A stretch of DNA of 64,000 bases from Ifrita kowaldi (GCA_013398055.1 VZRS01009608.1:1-64000); one strand, 5' to 3'. Positions 36,508-50,700 are shown, numbered from the stretch's first letter. Notes: generated by a model not told the origin, from the sequence alone. Program-made: numbers and translations.

Positions 36508-39500
36508 TAGGAAATGCTGTTGTGCCAGCTGCCATAGCCCAGGAACCAACGAGAGCAACATTTAGAAGTTTCACTTTGAAGAAAAGGCACTCACACAGCA
36601 GCTTTTGGGGCCTGCAGAGAGCCCTTGGGGCCAGCCTGTGCTGAGCACAGCCAGTGTGAGTTCTGCTCCAACGGATGGGAGCATCCCTGGGGCGGTACAC
36701 AAAAAGGATGGGCCACAGACACAGAAGAGATGCAAGAAATCATCACAGAGGTAGAAAACTGGCATGAAGAGAACCAAGAGACAGCCAGGTCAATGAACAG
36801 GTACCAGAACTAAAGCATCTGAAGAGTTGCTGTGACCAGCTGGTCCTGAAACCTTCATAATTGTCCTTAAAGAAACACATTTAAGTCTAGTGCAGGAACA
36901 TTAAAGCTCAGATGATCAGAAGGTTACAACTAGAATAAAGTAGAAAGATCAGCTGGGGAATTGTGTGGCACGTGGGAAAGAGATGGAAAAACTTTCCATG
37001 TAGTGAACTTATTAGAAAAGCCACCCAAACCCCCAAAAATAAGTTTTTAAACATTGAGGAAAACCCTGGGACATCAAAAAGTATTTGCCTTTAAAAATTA
37101 GAGTGGAGGTTACAAAGGGAAGCAGCTGGAACACCCTGACAGGAACAGCCAGTGCAGCAGCTACGAGGGAGCATGCTGCAGCAGAGGAGAAATGGTGGAT
37201 GTGCAACTGGTGATGTCTCAGAGGCTTTCTGACACCAGGGCTTCTTCCTTCATCACTGGCTCTTTTCCTTCATTTGGCCTCAGCTTTCCTAAGTCCCAAG
37301 TCAGTGGTTGACACAAGATTAATTTATGAAAATAATCCCATCTCCAGAGCTTTCCTTCCACACAGGCACTCAGTTCTAGGCCCCCTTACCATCCACTGTG
37401 CAGTTGTGCTAATTATCCTGAGTCATACTTAAAGTCCTCTGTTTCTTCTCAACAAGAATTCTGCTTTCTTGTCAGAAAATACAGGAATAAAATTTTGTTC
37501 AGTATTCAAATAGCTGAACAAGTGTTGTAGGTTAAAAAAAAAATCTTAAATACTCGGATTAATAGCAGTTTCTAGGAGGATTGCACGTGTGGCCTGTTTG
37601 TTGTTATGTTACATCAACTGCAGGAAGCTGCTCCAGTGAATATTTGTACTTGTGCAATCTTATTTGCTCTGTCTGTAGTGGCTCTTGCAATGTGGGCATT
37701 TGTGCAGCCTTTGTATTTTACATGACTTCCCAAGAGGAGAAGCAGTAGTGAAACCAATAAAGCAGGCAATAAACCGGTATTAATAATGTATGTAGAGCTA
37801 TAGATGTCTATTTATATGATACAATATTAAAGTGTCAATGCTTTTTTTCCTTTTTTTTTTGATGAACATGAATGACCAAACCAATGTTCTTAGCTTTTTT
37901 ACCAACAAAGACATCATCACACTGCTGCATGCTAAGAAACTCTTTCAATACACACACAAAAGCCCCCAGAATTTTACTACTTTGTATCTAATTATAATAT
38001 TGGTATAAACAAAACTGAAAAATTTGAAACACAGGAAATATGTACATTCATGTGCTTATTGGTTAGGACGATTAACTGATTATACTAATTCAGTGATAAA
38101 AAAAATTACTCATGCTGATATTTGTAAAATTCAATTCTAACCACTTGAGGTTTTATTACTTCACTATTTCTTGTCTAAATGATGATGTTGACACTGAACA
38201 GCAAACAGTAGAGTCTGCCATATTTTCGTTTGAAACTACAGCAGAAGTGGTCTTGCTTATACCTTACACAAAGATCATTTTGGGCATTTTTTGATGACAA
38301 ACATCAGTGAAACCTGTTCTTGAGGCTCTTGTTCACATCACCTGAGTGCTTTTAGGTCTTTACAGTGTCTTGGAGCAACATCTTTTACTCACACTTTACT
38401 GAGGTGGTTTGTGACTCACCTCTAAGCAAGGAGGCGGTGGGGCCATTGCCAAGGAAGATGTCAGATTTTACTCCAGAACTTAAAAATTTCATCTTGCTGA
38501 GAGCATCTTTGGCATCATATTTTGTTAACTGATAGATCTGAAATATCATTACTAATGGACAGAAGTACTTTAATTGTAAAGCAGCAAGTATCATTGCTAC
38601 TATTTATTATTTAAACCAAGGTAATCCCAAATATTTTAGCAAGCCTCTGATGCCCAGAATTTTTTAACTCAAAGACAGAAAAGTAAAAAAAGCAAAGCCT
38701 TCTTTTCTTCTGTAGTGACAAGGATATAAAGTAGCTTCCTCCTCTGCTGGGGTTTTTGGTGTGTATGAAGAGAGACCAGAAGTATTTCTGTTTGATCAAG
38801 CGCTCAATATCATAATAGGGTCTCAATTTCTCTTTTTACCATTTTTAAGCAGGTGACAACTGTGTACCCAGACTGGCAGTGCAGAAATCAAATTAAACTT
38901 AATTCTCTGACTGCAGTTGCCTGCATGCTTGCAAGCTCTCCTGGAGCTGAACGTTGCTCTGACACTCCTGTGTGTTCAGCCAGCCTGAAGGACAGAGGTA
39001 CCAACACCAGCGTGTCCATGTCATCACATGGCTGTCCTTATAGCTGATTCCCCACTATGACTGTTATAAATTAGTCCTTTTCCAGCTATTTCAAACCATG
39101 ATCTCAATGTGCATTGGGGGCAGCATGAATAAGAGTGTTTTATCATTGTGATTCATGCCCTAGCATACACCCAGTTTTTTATTCCACACACGCCCAGTGA
39201 CAAAGGTCTCTGCTGCCTCTCACCTGCAAGGAGGACACGTCTGTTCTGTGCTGTTCAGTGCTTGGCATAGCTGGGAATTCCACCAGAGCTCAATACTGAA
39301 AACCAGACTTCTGCACTGGAGCTGCTTTGTGTCTTTACAGCCCTCCAAGCAAGCCAAGGCCACCTTGTCCTCTCATCACCCCATTTCCCATCACTGCCTC
39401 AGTTCTCATCTTCACTTCTTCCCTCACTCGCTTCAAAGGTTAGAGGGGAGAAGCTTTACCTGCTGCTGTCAGACAGGAGAACTGGGAAGTGTGCAGGTAC

Positions 39501-39800
39501 AAAGGAAATACAGGAATTCAAAGTGACTGTGATTTAAAATATATTCTTCAAAAAAAGAGAGATCTGTCTTGGTCTTCGGGAATGACAGAGCATGATTTTC
39601 TTATTTTTGCAGAGAGGACTACACACATCAAGGGAGAGCAATACCCACCTGAGAATTTTTGTACAGATACATCTTAGAAGAAGCAGCTTCTGGCATAAAT
39701 TCTACACATTACCAGGGGACAGGCAGGTAGTCTTTCACAGCAGGAGGAGGAGAAGGCAAAAAAGAATTATAAACAGAAAAAGTCAAGTCATTGGAGGATA
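36508..39800. other. Unique noncoding DNA
   Basis: No gene or mobile element recognised. A pyrimidine run lies at 37842-37860. Short frames at 36488-36813 and 39197-39801 show no domains or splice context that I can defend. Confidence 0.55.
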
Positions 39801-39876
39801 GAAACAAATCAAGAAAAGAAAAAAAACCCAAAAAAACCCAAAAAAAAACCCCAAAAAAGACAAAACCGAAAAACTG
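39801..39876 (+). repeat. A/C-rich low-complexity tract
   Basis: A runs spaced by CCC and CCCC (AACCCAAAAAAACCC style). The minus strand gives a short F/G/V-rich frame, which is a composition artefact. Confidence 0.85.
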
Positions 39877-40699
39877 ACAAAATGACCTGTCTAATTTTTC
39901 AGAAAGTTCCTGTCTATTCGATGGATGCTTGCAGGATTGCTGAGAATATTTGTACCTCTCTGCAGTGAAAGATAGATCCATGAAGAATTAGATATTCATG
40001 TTGGATGAAGAGACAGCTTTCCAAGCTCTCTAGGGCTCAGCACTGTGCCTCGCACAGTGAGGCTGAGTAACTGCTCAGTCCTACAACACCAGAGTACCTT
40101 CAACTTAACAGAAACCTTCTACCTAGCAGAGGCACCGAAAACATACTGGGTTTGAGCAATACCAGGATTAAAACACATGCTGATAGTTAGAACTGAATCA
40201 GGATCCAAGGAAAGAACAAAAACATTATGCTGTCTGACCTATCCTAACAGAGATGATATAATTTGAACTTTATGGCTTTCATTAATAAAGAAGAGAGTAA
40301 ATAAATGTGAAAAGGTGACGGCTACAAGTGGAGATGCATTAGAATTTTGAAGTAGAGCTCTTAGTAAATATAAAAGAAGCTGCAACAGAGAAATAAAATC
40401 TAAGCTGTTTGACCTACAGAATAAACAATCAGCAAGAACCCGAGGCTTCTCCCGTCTCTGGCTGTTTATCTTTGTACAAATCACACCATTGCTCTTGGCT
40501 CTTATTTCCCTCCTAACCTTTGTCATTCTTGTCAAATTGGCCTGTAAAGATCTCCAGGCCAGGGCTTGTTTCTTACTATGCTGGACCAAACACAACCTCC
40601 ATCAAGTCTTCTGAGCAGCCTGGTACAGAAATACTGATATCTGCTGTACCACTGAAAACTGCAAAATAACCTGTTAGATGTATCTTGGTTGCTGAGAGC
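39877..40699. other. Unique noncoding DNA
   Basis: Nothing recognised. A 118-codon minus-strand frame (40239-40595) has no known motif. Confidence 0.5.
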
Positions 40700-40860
40700 A
40701 TAAAAATGTCCATACAGGGTCAGACCAAAACCCAGTGCAGGGCTCAGTCACCTCCCTGGTGCTGAAGAATGGTCCAGAAAAAGGTGTAAGCACAGGCATA
40801 TGTCCTTAAATACTCTCTTCCCAGCTCAGCTTTGTCACTCTCTGAGTTTTTAAGTCAGCA
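40700..40860. mobile_element. Ancient sauropsid interspersed-repeat relic (CR1-like)
   Basis: The plus strand has CCATACAGGGTCAGACCAAA, then CCCAGTGCAGGGCTC, GGTGCTGAAGAATGG, and TCTTCCCAGCTCAGCTTTGTC. The order follows a consensus frequent in turtle, crocodile and bird DNA: CCATACTGGGTCAGACCAAA, AGCCCAGTATCCTGT, GGTGCTTCAGAGGGAATG, TAGTCCCAGCTTCTGGC. The match may continue weakly to about 40990, including an AACTATTTCTTCAT word. Identified from memory, so family name and strand are left open. Confidence 0.5.
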
Positions 40861-43800
40861 GCAGTGGTAGAGGTCCCTTTGTGCCCATCTGCAACATTGC
40901 AGCAGGAATTCAGGGCCCTCCTGCAGGTGGGGAGTTAACTGAGGAGAACTATTTCTTCATAGTGATGTAAGAAGCAGCAGAGTTTGTTTCCTGAGGAATT
41001 TACACAATGACTGATAAAAGTAGACAGTGAACCTGCAGGGAGGAGTTTCTTCCATGATCTGGGAGTGATGTGGAATTGCCACCAGAACTCCTAAGAGCCC
41101 TGAGGGGGTATTACCTATTGCTTTTCTATTAGGAGCTCTGTGTCAGTGCTGATGACTTCCTGGCAACTCAGACTACATAAACTACTTTTTTGTTACTTTA
41201 TGTCTTCCCTATAATCCTTTCATTCTGAATAAATAGCATTTTGCTTTATGGAAGCTGGTTAACCTTATGCTGAACTAAAAATCAGACTTGCAGTTAATTA
41301 CCAGGATCTGCAGTCTAAAGCCCTACAATCTGAGCATTTTATATAGAGAAAACTGAAGCACAAAGAAATGACTTAGGCCAAAACAGAAAATCTAATCAGA
41401 TTTTGGCAGAGTTCAAAGCAACATTAAATCTCTTACTGTAATTGCAAAACATATTCCAGTAAAAACTGATCATCAAATAGCAATAGGAATAGCAAAGGTA
41501 TTAAGAACTAGATAAACAGTATGGCATTTGAGATGCTGCATTTCAAAACTTTATCAAGTCATTAACATACCTGGTAATAGACTTCCAATTATTTTTTCTT
41601 CATAGGTCAAATACATTCCAATATATGGTAGGTATAGAGAAAACAACTCTTACTCAGTTAGGAAAGGGGGACATAAAAATATCTGAGAAACATGCACACT
41701 TTGTCTTGGATGAATAACGAAAGCTGCTATCAGAGTGCATGATGAAACCCTTCAGGAGGGAACTCCTGTTTTCCCAAACATCAGAAAGACAAACCCCTTT
41801 CTCCTCTCACTGTCATCATTTTATTTCTATATTGACCACCTTGCCAAGACTGATAAAGTAATATTCAAGCACTAAGCCAGCTGGTCTTACACGAGCATGT
41901 TTTGTCCAAGCTGACTGTGCCCCAGAAGTTTGGGTTTATATCCGGTCAATCATTTTCTGGTTTTGAGAGCAGTCATTTATTTATTTTATTTATTATATCC
42001 CACATAGCTCCCCCCTCCTTTGGTAAGCTGTGCCAGCATAGACAGCTGATCCAGAGACAGAACACCCAGACATAATACACTATTTCTTCACCTGGAGATG
42101 TTCCAGAATTTCCTAGGAAACACTGGAATCCTTTGAGATATTGTCGCAAATGCAGTGTGAACCTTTCCCCTTATATGTCAGGTCAGCCTGCACATAAGTT
42201 GAAACTGCACAAATAGGCATCTGAAGTCCCACAGAAAACTTCAAAATTTACTGGAGGAAGTCCTTAAACCTTTACCACATCCCTACTCTCATCAGCTTTA
42301 CCTACATTTACCAGGCTTTGGCTCTGCAAAGTGTTTTCAGGGTGAAATACACACCCAGGTAACACTCCAGTGCTTCGGCCTTGTTTCTGTCTCAACAAGT
42401 GAGTCCCAAAAAGACGTTCAGACTTATACTGCCAGGCACAGCGATTCTTCACTTGCACTGCCACCGTTTGGATTCTTCCCCCCTCTGAAGGATCCTGCAA
42501 TATCTCTGCTCCCACGCTCTGGATCAGCACCAGCTACAGCACTTCAGTCTCACACCTCTTGGGGAAAAGAGGTACGAGGTAAACAGCCAAGACTTGCAAG
42601 GCTGGAGGAACAAAGTCTCCAGAGTCCATATCTCTACATGAACTGCTCACTGAAACCAATTTGGAATTCTCTTTAATTGATTCAGCACCGTGCCCTTTAC
42701 AGAGCAGCGAAGGAGGAACGACGCCAGCTGTTGATTAACTGTCAGCTCAACCCACTCCCCCCAGTCACCCGTGCAAACCCACCCGCAGCAACCAACAGCC
42801 CCCTGCCAGCAAAAAGGGAGGGAAAAACAACCTCTGCTGAAGCCATGAAAGTAAATGAAAGAAAAATCAGTCTCTGAAAAATATCCTTCTCAGAAACTAT
42901 TCAACAGACCAACAAAAAGTTTCCTACCAGGCTACTTGGGACAGCTGAGAAAAAAATAGTACAGATGTGGGTTGGGTGGAACTCCTAGGACAGATGACAA
43001 ATAGGTTTCTGTGACTCTGAAAGCAGCTTGCAGTCTCGTGTTAGTCTGTGGGTTTTACATATAAATAGATTAAAGCCTTTACACTATTAATTTCTAAACA
43101 GGCCAATATAAGTAGTTTTTTTGCCACTGTAGTCAAAACCACTGACAAATCATACACAAAACATCTACAGTGCCATTTAAAACCAAACCACCTAAAAAAC
43201 CTGACCCTCATCCTGTAGTGGAACAAACCCCCATACTCTTTGCAATCCTTTTTCCTTTTTTATGAACTTTATTTTTTTAACACATTTTTGAGACCTCATG
43301 TTTAGTCTCTGAAAGATCAAATATATGGTAAAGGCTTGCATCTGTTTCTATTCAGACAGACCCAGAGGTTTGAGAACAACTCTGCCCCACAGCCTTAGCT
43401 CAGTGGCTGCCCTTTTTCCAGTCCTGCCATGAGAACTGTCTAGATTTTGTGGAAGACTCTTCCCCCTCCCTCCTGTACCTCATCCTCTCAGGGATTTCCC
43501 AAAGACTGAATAGGACACATAACCTACAGGTGCCACACGCCTCTCTCGAGTGGCAGCTGGTACCAGGCAGCGCCTGGAATCGAGTTGGATACCCGTGTTT
43601 GGGCAGCCCTGGGGCTGGGTGCCCTCTGTGCCACACGGAAAAGGAGCAATTCTTCTCCCACCACCCTGAGCCAGATGCCAGCAGGCCCAAACCAGAGCAA
43701 CCCTGCTGCCTGCCCACCCCACCTGGCAATGCTCTTTTAGGAAAATACACCTTACTACAAGATTATACAGGATTATTTAAATTCAAAACAAAACCACCAA

Positions 43801-46800
43801 ACGTCAAACCCCACAAAACAATCTTATTGCCCCAGTCACTTAGGCTCTGTAATTTACATCTGTGAGATCTACTAAATCAATGCAGACCATACAAACTAAA
43901 ACAGAGCATTAAGAATTAAGTGCAGGCACTGCTCTGAAACTGGTATCAAGGGGGAGAAAAACTAAGATAGTTATTATTGTTGAGACCCAGATACAACTCT
44001 GGGCTCTCCTGGTGAAATTCAAACCTGCAATAAACATACCTCTTTCTTTACAGTGTGTCAGGGTTTCTTCTGTGCTCTTTTGAGGCCATTTATAGTAACA
44101 ACAACAACATAATATTATTATATAAATAGATATATCTATACACAGCACACTGGAAACCCTGAACTACTTAATGACACTATCGGCAGGTATGAGCCATGAT
44201 ATACTGCTTAGCTATTCCCTTCACAACAATTTCAAAATAGTTTAGCTGAAAAATGTTCTTTCAGTTTAGTCCCACTGTAGATTTAAAAAAAAATATATAT
44301 ATTTAAGCTTGAATCAAGTTGGTGACTTGTTTCAAGAAAGAAAGAAAAAAAAAGAGAAATATACATAAAGGGAGGGCATACCTCTGTTTCTATTAGACTG
44401 ATCAGTGAGGGGCATTTAAGCTCCCATGCCATCTTCCCCCTTGTCTTGGTGACCATCACAACACTTGTACCTACAGCCTGATCCTGGAACATGTCCGTGA
44501 TCATCTCTTGAGAAGAAATGATGCAAGATTTCCTGGCAAACACACTCTGTCCATCCTTCTGGGGAGGACGGCTCCAAAATGCTCGGTCGCTTTTTGTCAC
44601 AGCACTGACAGCCTACCAGCTCCATGAACACTCGGCATTTACAATGGGCAGGAAAGTGGAGAGGACTGCCATCAGCAGGCAGTGGGGGTTTTCAGGCCCA
44701 TTTGCTATTTTCCTGTCTATCATTTATTCAGGATTCAGCATGCCATAAACTCCAGAGTTCTGTGTTTCAGCACTGCAGGAGGAAGGCATGTTTGGACAGG
44801 GAGGCAGGACTGAAATCAGCACACGAAAGCTGTAGCAGTAGCAGACAAGGAGCAGTAGGTGCATTACTACTGGAGAAGGCCACATGACTGAGGGACAGCT
44901 CAGCCTTCAGAAAGATGATGTGTCTTTTATCCAGAGTAAAAACAGAGTGACTACTAAACCTTCCTCCAGCGACACCTTCCCTCCTCACTTTGCCACCTTC
45001 TATCTCTTTGTGATGTCTCACTCAACTACACGGTGAGCATCCCAGACTAATTAACCAAAGACTGGCTAAGATGACAACAACTTGTGGTGGTTGCCACCTG
45101 ACAGCTGCTTGTTGGCTTGCAGAAAGTCTGTTCTCAGTGTGGAGCAGGCCTGGTGACCACAGCAGGAAAGCTGTCGAGGGCACAGCTGTCATTGGCCAGG
45201 GCTGGACATCAGGAACGTGCCAGTGGAGCTGCCCCAGCCGTGTTTGATGGGACCCAGAGCAATCTGTTTGCAGAGCTCCTCCCTCCTCCTGGCCTCTGCC
45301 TCAGCACATGAGGCATTTTAAAAGTGACAAAGACAAAATTCTTCTCTAAAGTGTTACAAGATCTGCCATGGTTTGAAAAGGGCTGTGTGAAATCTTCCCT
45401 GTGATGAGTCGTGGGCTGTCTAAACCAGTTTAGCATATTCTTCCCTCTGTTGAGCTATCAGTGACATCTTAGGCAACAATCCTGTAAACCAGGGTGGCAG
45501 AATCCACAATCCTGAACGTGAAGGAAATAGATGGTGTTCTTGGGAACATCTTAATCATTTTTCTCCATTTAGTTCCATGGGTTTTCTGGTTTTGCTTCAC
45601 TCAGCAACTTTTCGTTGGAGGGGGGCACTGAACATGACCTTACAGAATTAGCTACCTGCACAGTTCGAATATAAACTGTTCTCTCTGCAGAGCGATCAAA
45701 GACACTTTCTTTTTCATCAAAACCGAACATGTTAACTAAACCACCATGACAAACTCTGTGCTATTGCAGTCAAATCTAAATGGCTGTTCAGCGATGCACA
45801 ACAACCTCTTCTTTTAAATCCTAGCCTGCTTTGGCTCCCTAACACAACCGGTAACAATTAGATTTTTCATTCTTGCCGCATCCCCTCCAACCACCTGCAG
45901 TCAGAGCATGTATTTCTTATCCAATCAGTTCGTGCTCCGTACCTGCTGGTGTGGAGATGACCTGAAGTAAATGGATAACAGAACCCACCTGCTGCGTGAT
46001 TCCTGTCCTGGGAAAGCCTTAGGGAGGGTTCCAAGGGCTTAAGTATGTTGGCAATAAAGAGCTACCTGCCTTTGGAACTATATAGAAATAAAACATAAGT
46101 TAGGATCATTTGTGGCCCGATTTTAACCATTAGTGGCCTGGATTTTCTGACTCTGCACTTCAGTTCCTTTACCTCAGTTAGAACTTGTCAGCACTTCATA
46201 ATCAGAATCAAATTTACTAATCTTGCAAAAACTAGCCCAACACTTAGCCTAGCAGTGCCCCTTAGCGGAAGCCCAACTTTGGATTAACCGGATTCACAGG
46301 AAGTGGAGCTAAGTGAAACTATGGCAGATGCAATTCTATCATAGCATCTGTCCATGCTGTGGTTTAAGTGAATCACTCCGGGTAAAAACGGGAACTACCT
46401 TTAATTATCTTGAACCCAAACAGTCATTTTTGGAAATGTCCATCTGTTATAACACAGTCTGGTTTTCCCAGGGCTGTTCAAATCCCTCCAACATTTTCAA
46501 GTACCCAAGAAAATAATGTTTTATATACAGTTAACTAAATTTGCAATCTCTTCCTTTCCTTATGTCTGTGCATATATTATCAATATCTACACATACTGGG
46601 GATTTACAACTGTAATTTAGCATTGCTCAGTTTACAGAGAAAACTGAATAACAAAGGCCTATCTGACAATACTGGGTGGTGCTGGATAGTATTACTCAGC
46701 TTTGTAATTATCTTATCTCTACTTGCACAGCCATAGTTTCAATCAAAAAACCCTCAGTCATTTCCACTCCTACTGCAGATAGTGTGGGCCAACAGATCAC

Positions 46801-47091
46801 TTAATCTGTGCCTATTTCTCTGCAGAGATGATAACAGAAGTACAAACTTTCCTGGGATATTCTTGCATCAGACTCAGAGTAGGAGGATCATTGCTGCACG
46901 ATGCAATTCCACCTCAAGTCAGGTTTCCTCAAGACCAGAACTTACAGCTCAGAGTAGATGTGCCTCCTATCTAATTATAATATTTTATTCACTTCTCCAT
47001 AAACATTCAAATCAAACAGTCAGAGTTTGGTTTTCTCGTTGTGGCTTTACAAAGAATAGGAATTTGAATCTTTGAAAGCCTTTCAGTGTTG
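40861..47091. other. Unique noncoding DNA
   Basis: No gene supported. ATTT/TTTA words cluster at 41976-41995. At 44102-44139 an AAC-rich run is followed by an AT stretch containing a perfect 14-bp palindrome (44126-44139, ATAGATATATCTAT). Overlapping frames near 43400-43865, 44283-44887 and 45117-45436 are in locally GC-richer DNA and show no known domains. Confidence 0.5.
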
Positions 47092-47711
47092 TTATGTAGC
47101 CCTGAGGAGAAGGACTTGGGGGTGCTTGTTGATGAGAAGCTCAACACAGGCACTGGCAGCCCAGAACTCCCCGGTGTCCTGGCCTGCCTCAGAAGAGAGT
47201 GGGCAGCAGGGGCAGGGAGGGGATTCTCCCGATGCCCAGGCCCCACCGGGAGCATCCTGCTCTGTGGCTCCCAACACCAGGATGTGGAGCTGCTGGAGCG
47301 AGTCCTGAGGAGGCCACGGAGATGCTCCAAGGGCTGGAGCCAGACTGGGAGAGCTGAGGGTGCTCACCTGGAGAAGAGAAGGCTCCAGGAAGACCTCAGA
47401 GCCCCTTCAGTACCTAAAGGGGCTCCAAGAGAGCTGAACAGGGATTTCTCATGTAGCGAAGGGGGAAGGGCTTTAAACTGAAGGGGTAGATTTAAATCAG
47501 ATACGAGGAAGAAATTCTTCCCTGTGAGGGTGGGGAGGCCCTGGCACAGTGTGCCCAGAGCAGCTGTGGCTGCCCCGCCCCTGGAAGTGTCCAAGGCCAG
47601 GTTGGACAGGGTTTGAAGCAACCTGGGATAGCTGAAGGTGTCCTTGCCCATGGCAGAGGAGTTAAAATGAGACGGTCTTTAAGGTCCCTCCCAACCCAAA
47701 CCATTCTTTGA
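47092..47711 (+). mobile_element. CR1 LINE, 5'-truncated, sense (passerine type)
   Basis: The left part encodes EEKDLGVLVDEKLN, matching the KDLGVLVD(N/E/S)KLN stretch near the end of the CR1 reverse transcriptase protein. Further right are GAGAAGAGAAGGCTCC, GAAGAAATTCTTCCC, CAAGGCCAGGTTGGACAGGG and CAACCTGGGATAG. It ends CCCAACCCAAACCATTCTTTG, the CR1 3' terminus with its ATTCTRTG octamer. The wording fits songbird CR1 copies. The 131-codon frame at 47086-47481 drifts out of the CR1 frame after the first motif, so the copy is dead. Confidence 0.93.
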
Positions 47712-50700
47712 TAAGACATTTGGTGCTTCTCCATAGCACTGTGGGAGGGAAACAAGGGCAGAAGGACACAAAGGTGAGCTCTCATCACTCTTTGCCCACT
47801 GGGTCTCAGGGCAGAACCACATTCAGCTCTTCAACACTAATTTAGGTTTCAAATATTTCACTATTTAATTGCCATTAAAAGTTCCCACCCTTCCTGCCAG
47901 AGGAGGAGTGAAGCTTCCCCTTTTTTTAAGGGAAATAAAAAGCCAAAAACCAAACAAGCAAAGAACGCAGCAGCAGACCCCTCTCCAACCCCAAGCAAAC
48001 AAATTCAGCTCCACCAAAGTATCTTCTGGACACAGTTCTGTTCAGTAGCAAAATGAAATTACCCAGGACTGCTTTGCCAAGGCTGTGACATATGTCAACT
48101 GCAACCATTGCTACAGTAGCATATACTTAATTTATAGCTTTTACAGAGCATTTTCTGCTCTAATCATGCTTCTCTCACACTATTTAAATTTATTTTTAAA
48201 AAAACAAAGAACCCTGTAACACATATTCCCTAATGCACATTTGCAAGCAAAGCATCTATGGTCTCAAATCCAGCATGACTCACGTTACAGAGCAAAAAGA
48301 GTAAGATGATTAAATAGACTGGCTCACCCAGCTTGTTTTTACACGTCAATAAATAACCTCAACACAGCAGAAATAGAGATGTGGTTTCTGTTTGGAGGTA
48401 ATTCAAACACTGGCTCTTCTTCAGACCTTCTACACTATGTAAAATAGAGCTGGGCAAATAATTCATTATGAATTATTCATTCAATTAATTTAATTTCTTC
48501 TGCTCACTAATTAACTATCTTGACTTTTTTGAATGTTTTCATTATCTGAAAATTATTTACTCAACAGTTTCTATGAATAACTCCTTGCCTCTAGATTGTT
48601 CACAAGCAGATTACTGCAAGAAATCAAAATTGTAAATTCAGGCTGTGCTGAATAGTTTTAATTAGATATGCAAGTCACATGGAATTCTTCTGGTTCCTTA
48701 TTGGATATATGGAGAGAAAAAAACCCACAAGAAACCCCACAACCAACACCACAGATTTCTCCTGCAAACAAACCAGTGCCAAGACTAAAATTCATTTGCC
48801 ACAAAAATTATAAAATATATTAATTTTATAGCAACGAATGATTTTATCTTAATCTTTGGGGAAAAAACAAAAAAAAAAAACACCAGTAAAATAAGCACTT
48901 TAATTTAGAAAAGTGAAACACAGCTTGCATGCATCTGTTCTTTAACCACTTGAGTTTCCCCTACAAGTCTGGGTCCTCGTCCAGGCTGAAGCCCTCCCTA
49001 CACCGAGCCTGGGTAAGGCAGGACTGCAGTGCCACCAGCAGCTCTGGAGTGAAGGGGATGTCCCAAGTCTCCTCTTTAGTCTGCATCAAGGAGAAGGTCA
49101 CTTCATGGCCAGTTTAGGTGGCTCTGGGGAAGCTCTTACAGAGGTTGTGTGGCTCTTTTTCTCCTTTTCAGAGGAGATACTTATGGGGATAAACAAAGAG
49201 ACCAAGTGGAGTAACTCTTGTCTTTTGATTCAAATCCTACCTCAGCACTGGGTTCTGTTTCCTTACAGCAGCACCCTGGCAGGTCACTCAGCCAGCTGTG
49301 CCCCTGACCCCCGGCTACAGACACAGGGACTAAACCATGTCCTTTTCTTGCTTGGTTGGTGCGTTTGTAAGAAGCACAAAAGGGAATGATGGAATGGGAG
49401 ACGACTGCAAGCGACCAGAACATGGTCAAGAGCAGCAAATGTGGCTGGGGAATCCTCTGCATACACAGACACGAGGTGGATAAAATGCCTTTCAGCAGAG
49501 CAAAAGAAATGCTTCCCTGCATCATCCAATAATAGCACCAACAAAAAAGCCTCCCAAAACCCCAATCCTACCTTGGGCACGCCTTCTTCCTGCAGCTGTG
49601 CTGCTTGAAAATGGGAGTTCACTTCCCCTCTCTCCATGGTGATAGGAAAGGGGGAAGTTCAGATGGCAAATAACCATCTATCAGAGCACAGAGCGTTTCA
49701 GGAGGAAACACAGAACTACCGGCAGCTCCGTCCTGCTCCTCAGAGGAGACAGCAGCCGAGCACCTCGTGCAGGATGGAAGGTGGGACAGCCACGATTGCT
49801 GCAATCATCTCCTGCCATGGCCTGAGGGGACTCAGCTGCTGCCATTAGTTAAAGTCACTGGGCAATTCTCTTGCCAATTTACAGCCGCCAATTGTATCTG
49901 CGTCCCACGCACCTGAGCTGGAGGGATTGCGTTGTGGACTCTCATCAGGTGCGAAAGATCAACCTTAACTGCGCTGCTGAGACACAGGTGCTGTGAGTGA
50001 GCTGCTAAAAGTTCAAACTGGGGTGATAGTTAACAAACTATAGATTTGTCATAAGAAACATGCCAGATTTGGATGTATTGACCCCCAAGAACAAATCTTT
50101 GCCTCAATCTGTGTGCAGATGATAAATTATTTTGGTTTAAATCCTGAAGTGTCAGTTTGACCTTTTCCTTCAGCGCATTAAAGACCCCGCACTCACAGCT
50201 GAAGACTTTATGAAACACAAGACCGTGCCTAGGGTTTGCCAAGTGGAACACTTAACATGCCTTACAAATAAAGTTGTCGTTAAAAAACATTTTCAGATAG
50301 TCCATATTACAAATAGATGAATTATTGTTACTGTTTAAATAATTCCTATCTTGGTCTTTAATCTAATGTAGAGTGTTTCCAGCTAACTAAATTTAGTTAA
50401 AATTAGTCTCCTACAGTATTTTTATTCACACAAAACAGTTGTTCTAGAATACCACACGGACCTGTGTTGATTAAAATCCTTGAAGATTTCCTTAAATAAT
50501 TAGGGACAAACACCAATTCTGCTCACAAAAACAACCTTAACTCATTTCTTGGCTACTGGAATTCCACTTATTAAGTCTCCAGCATACGTGTTACAGCAAA
50601 CAGATGAAACACTTGGTGACAATGTGCATAATGAAGAGACCCCATTCCTTACAGAGAAGGCTAATTAATCATTAGGTGAGTGCTAGTAAATTTTCTGAAT

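Noticed and set aside
44283..44748. A coding exon near 44.3-44.7 kb
   Set aside because: Three overlapping frames on both strands are open with no known motif. Local GC content is the simpler explanation.
47086..47481. A 131-residue plus-strand protein gene
   Set aside because: Only its first part is CR1-encoded. The rest is out-of-frame CR1 sequence.
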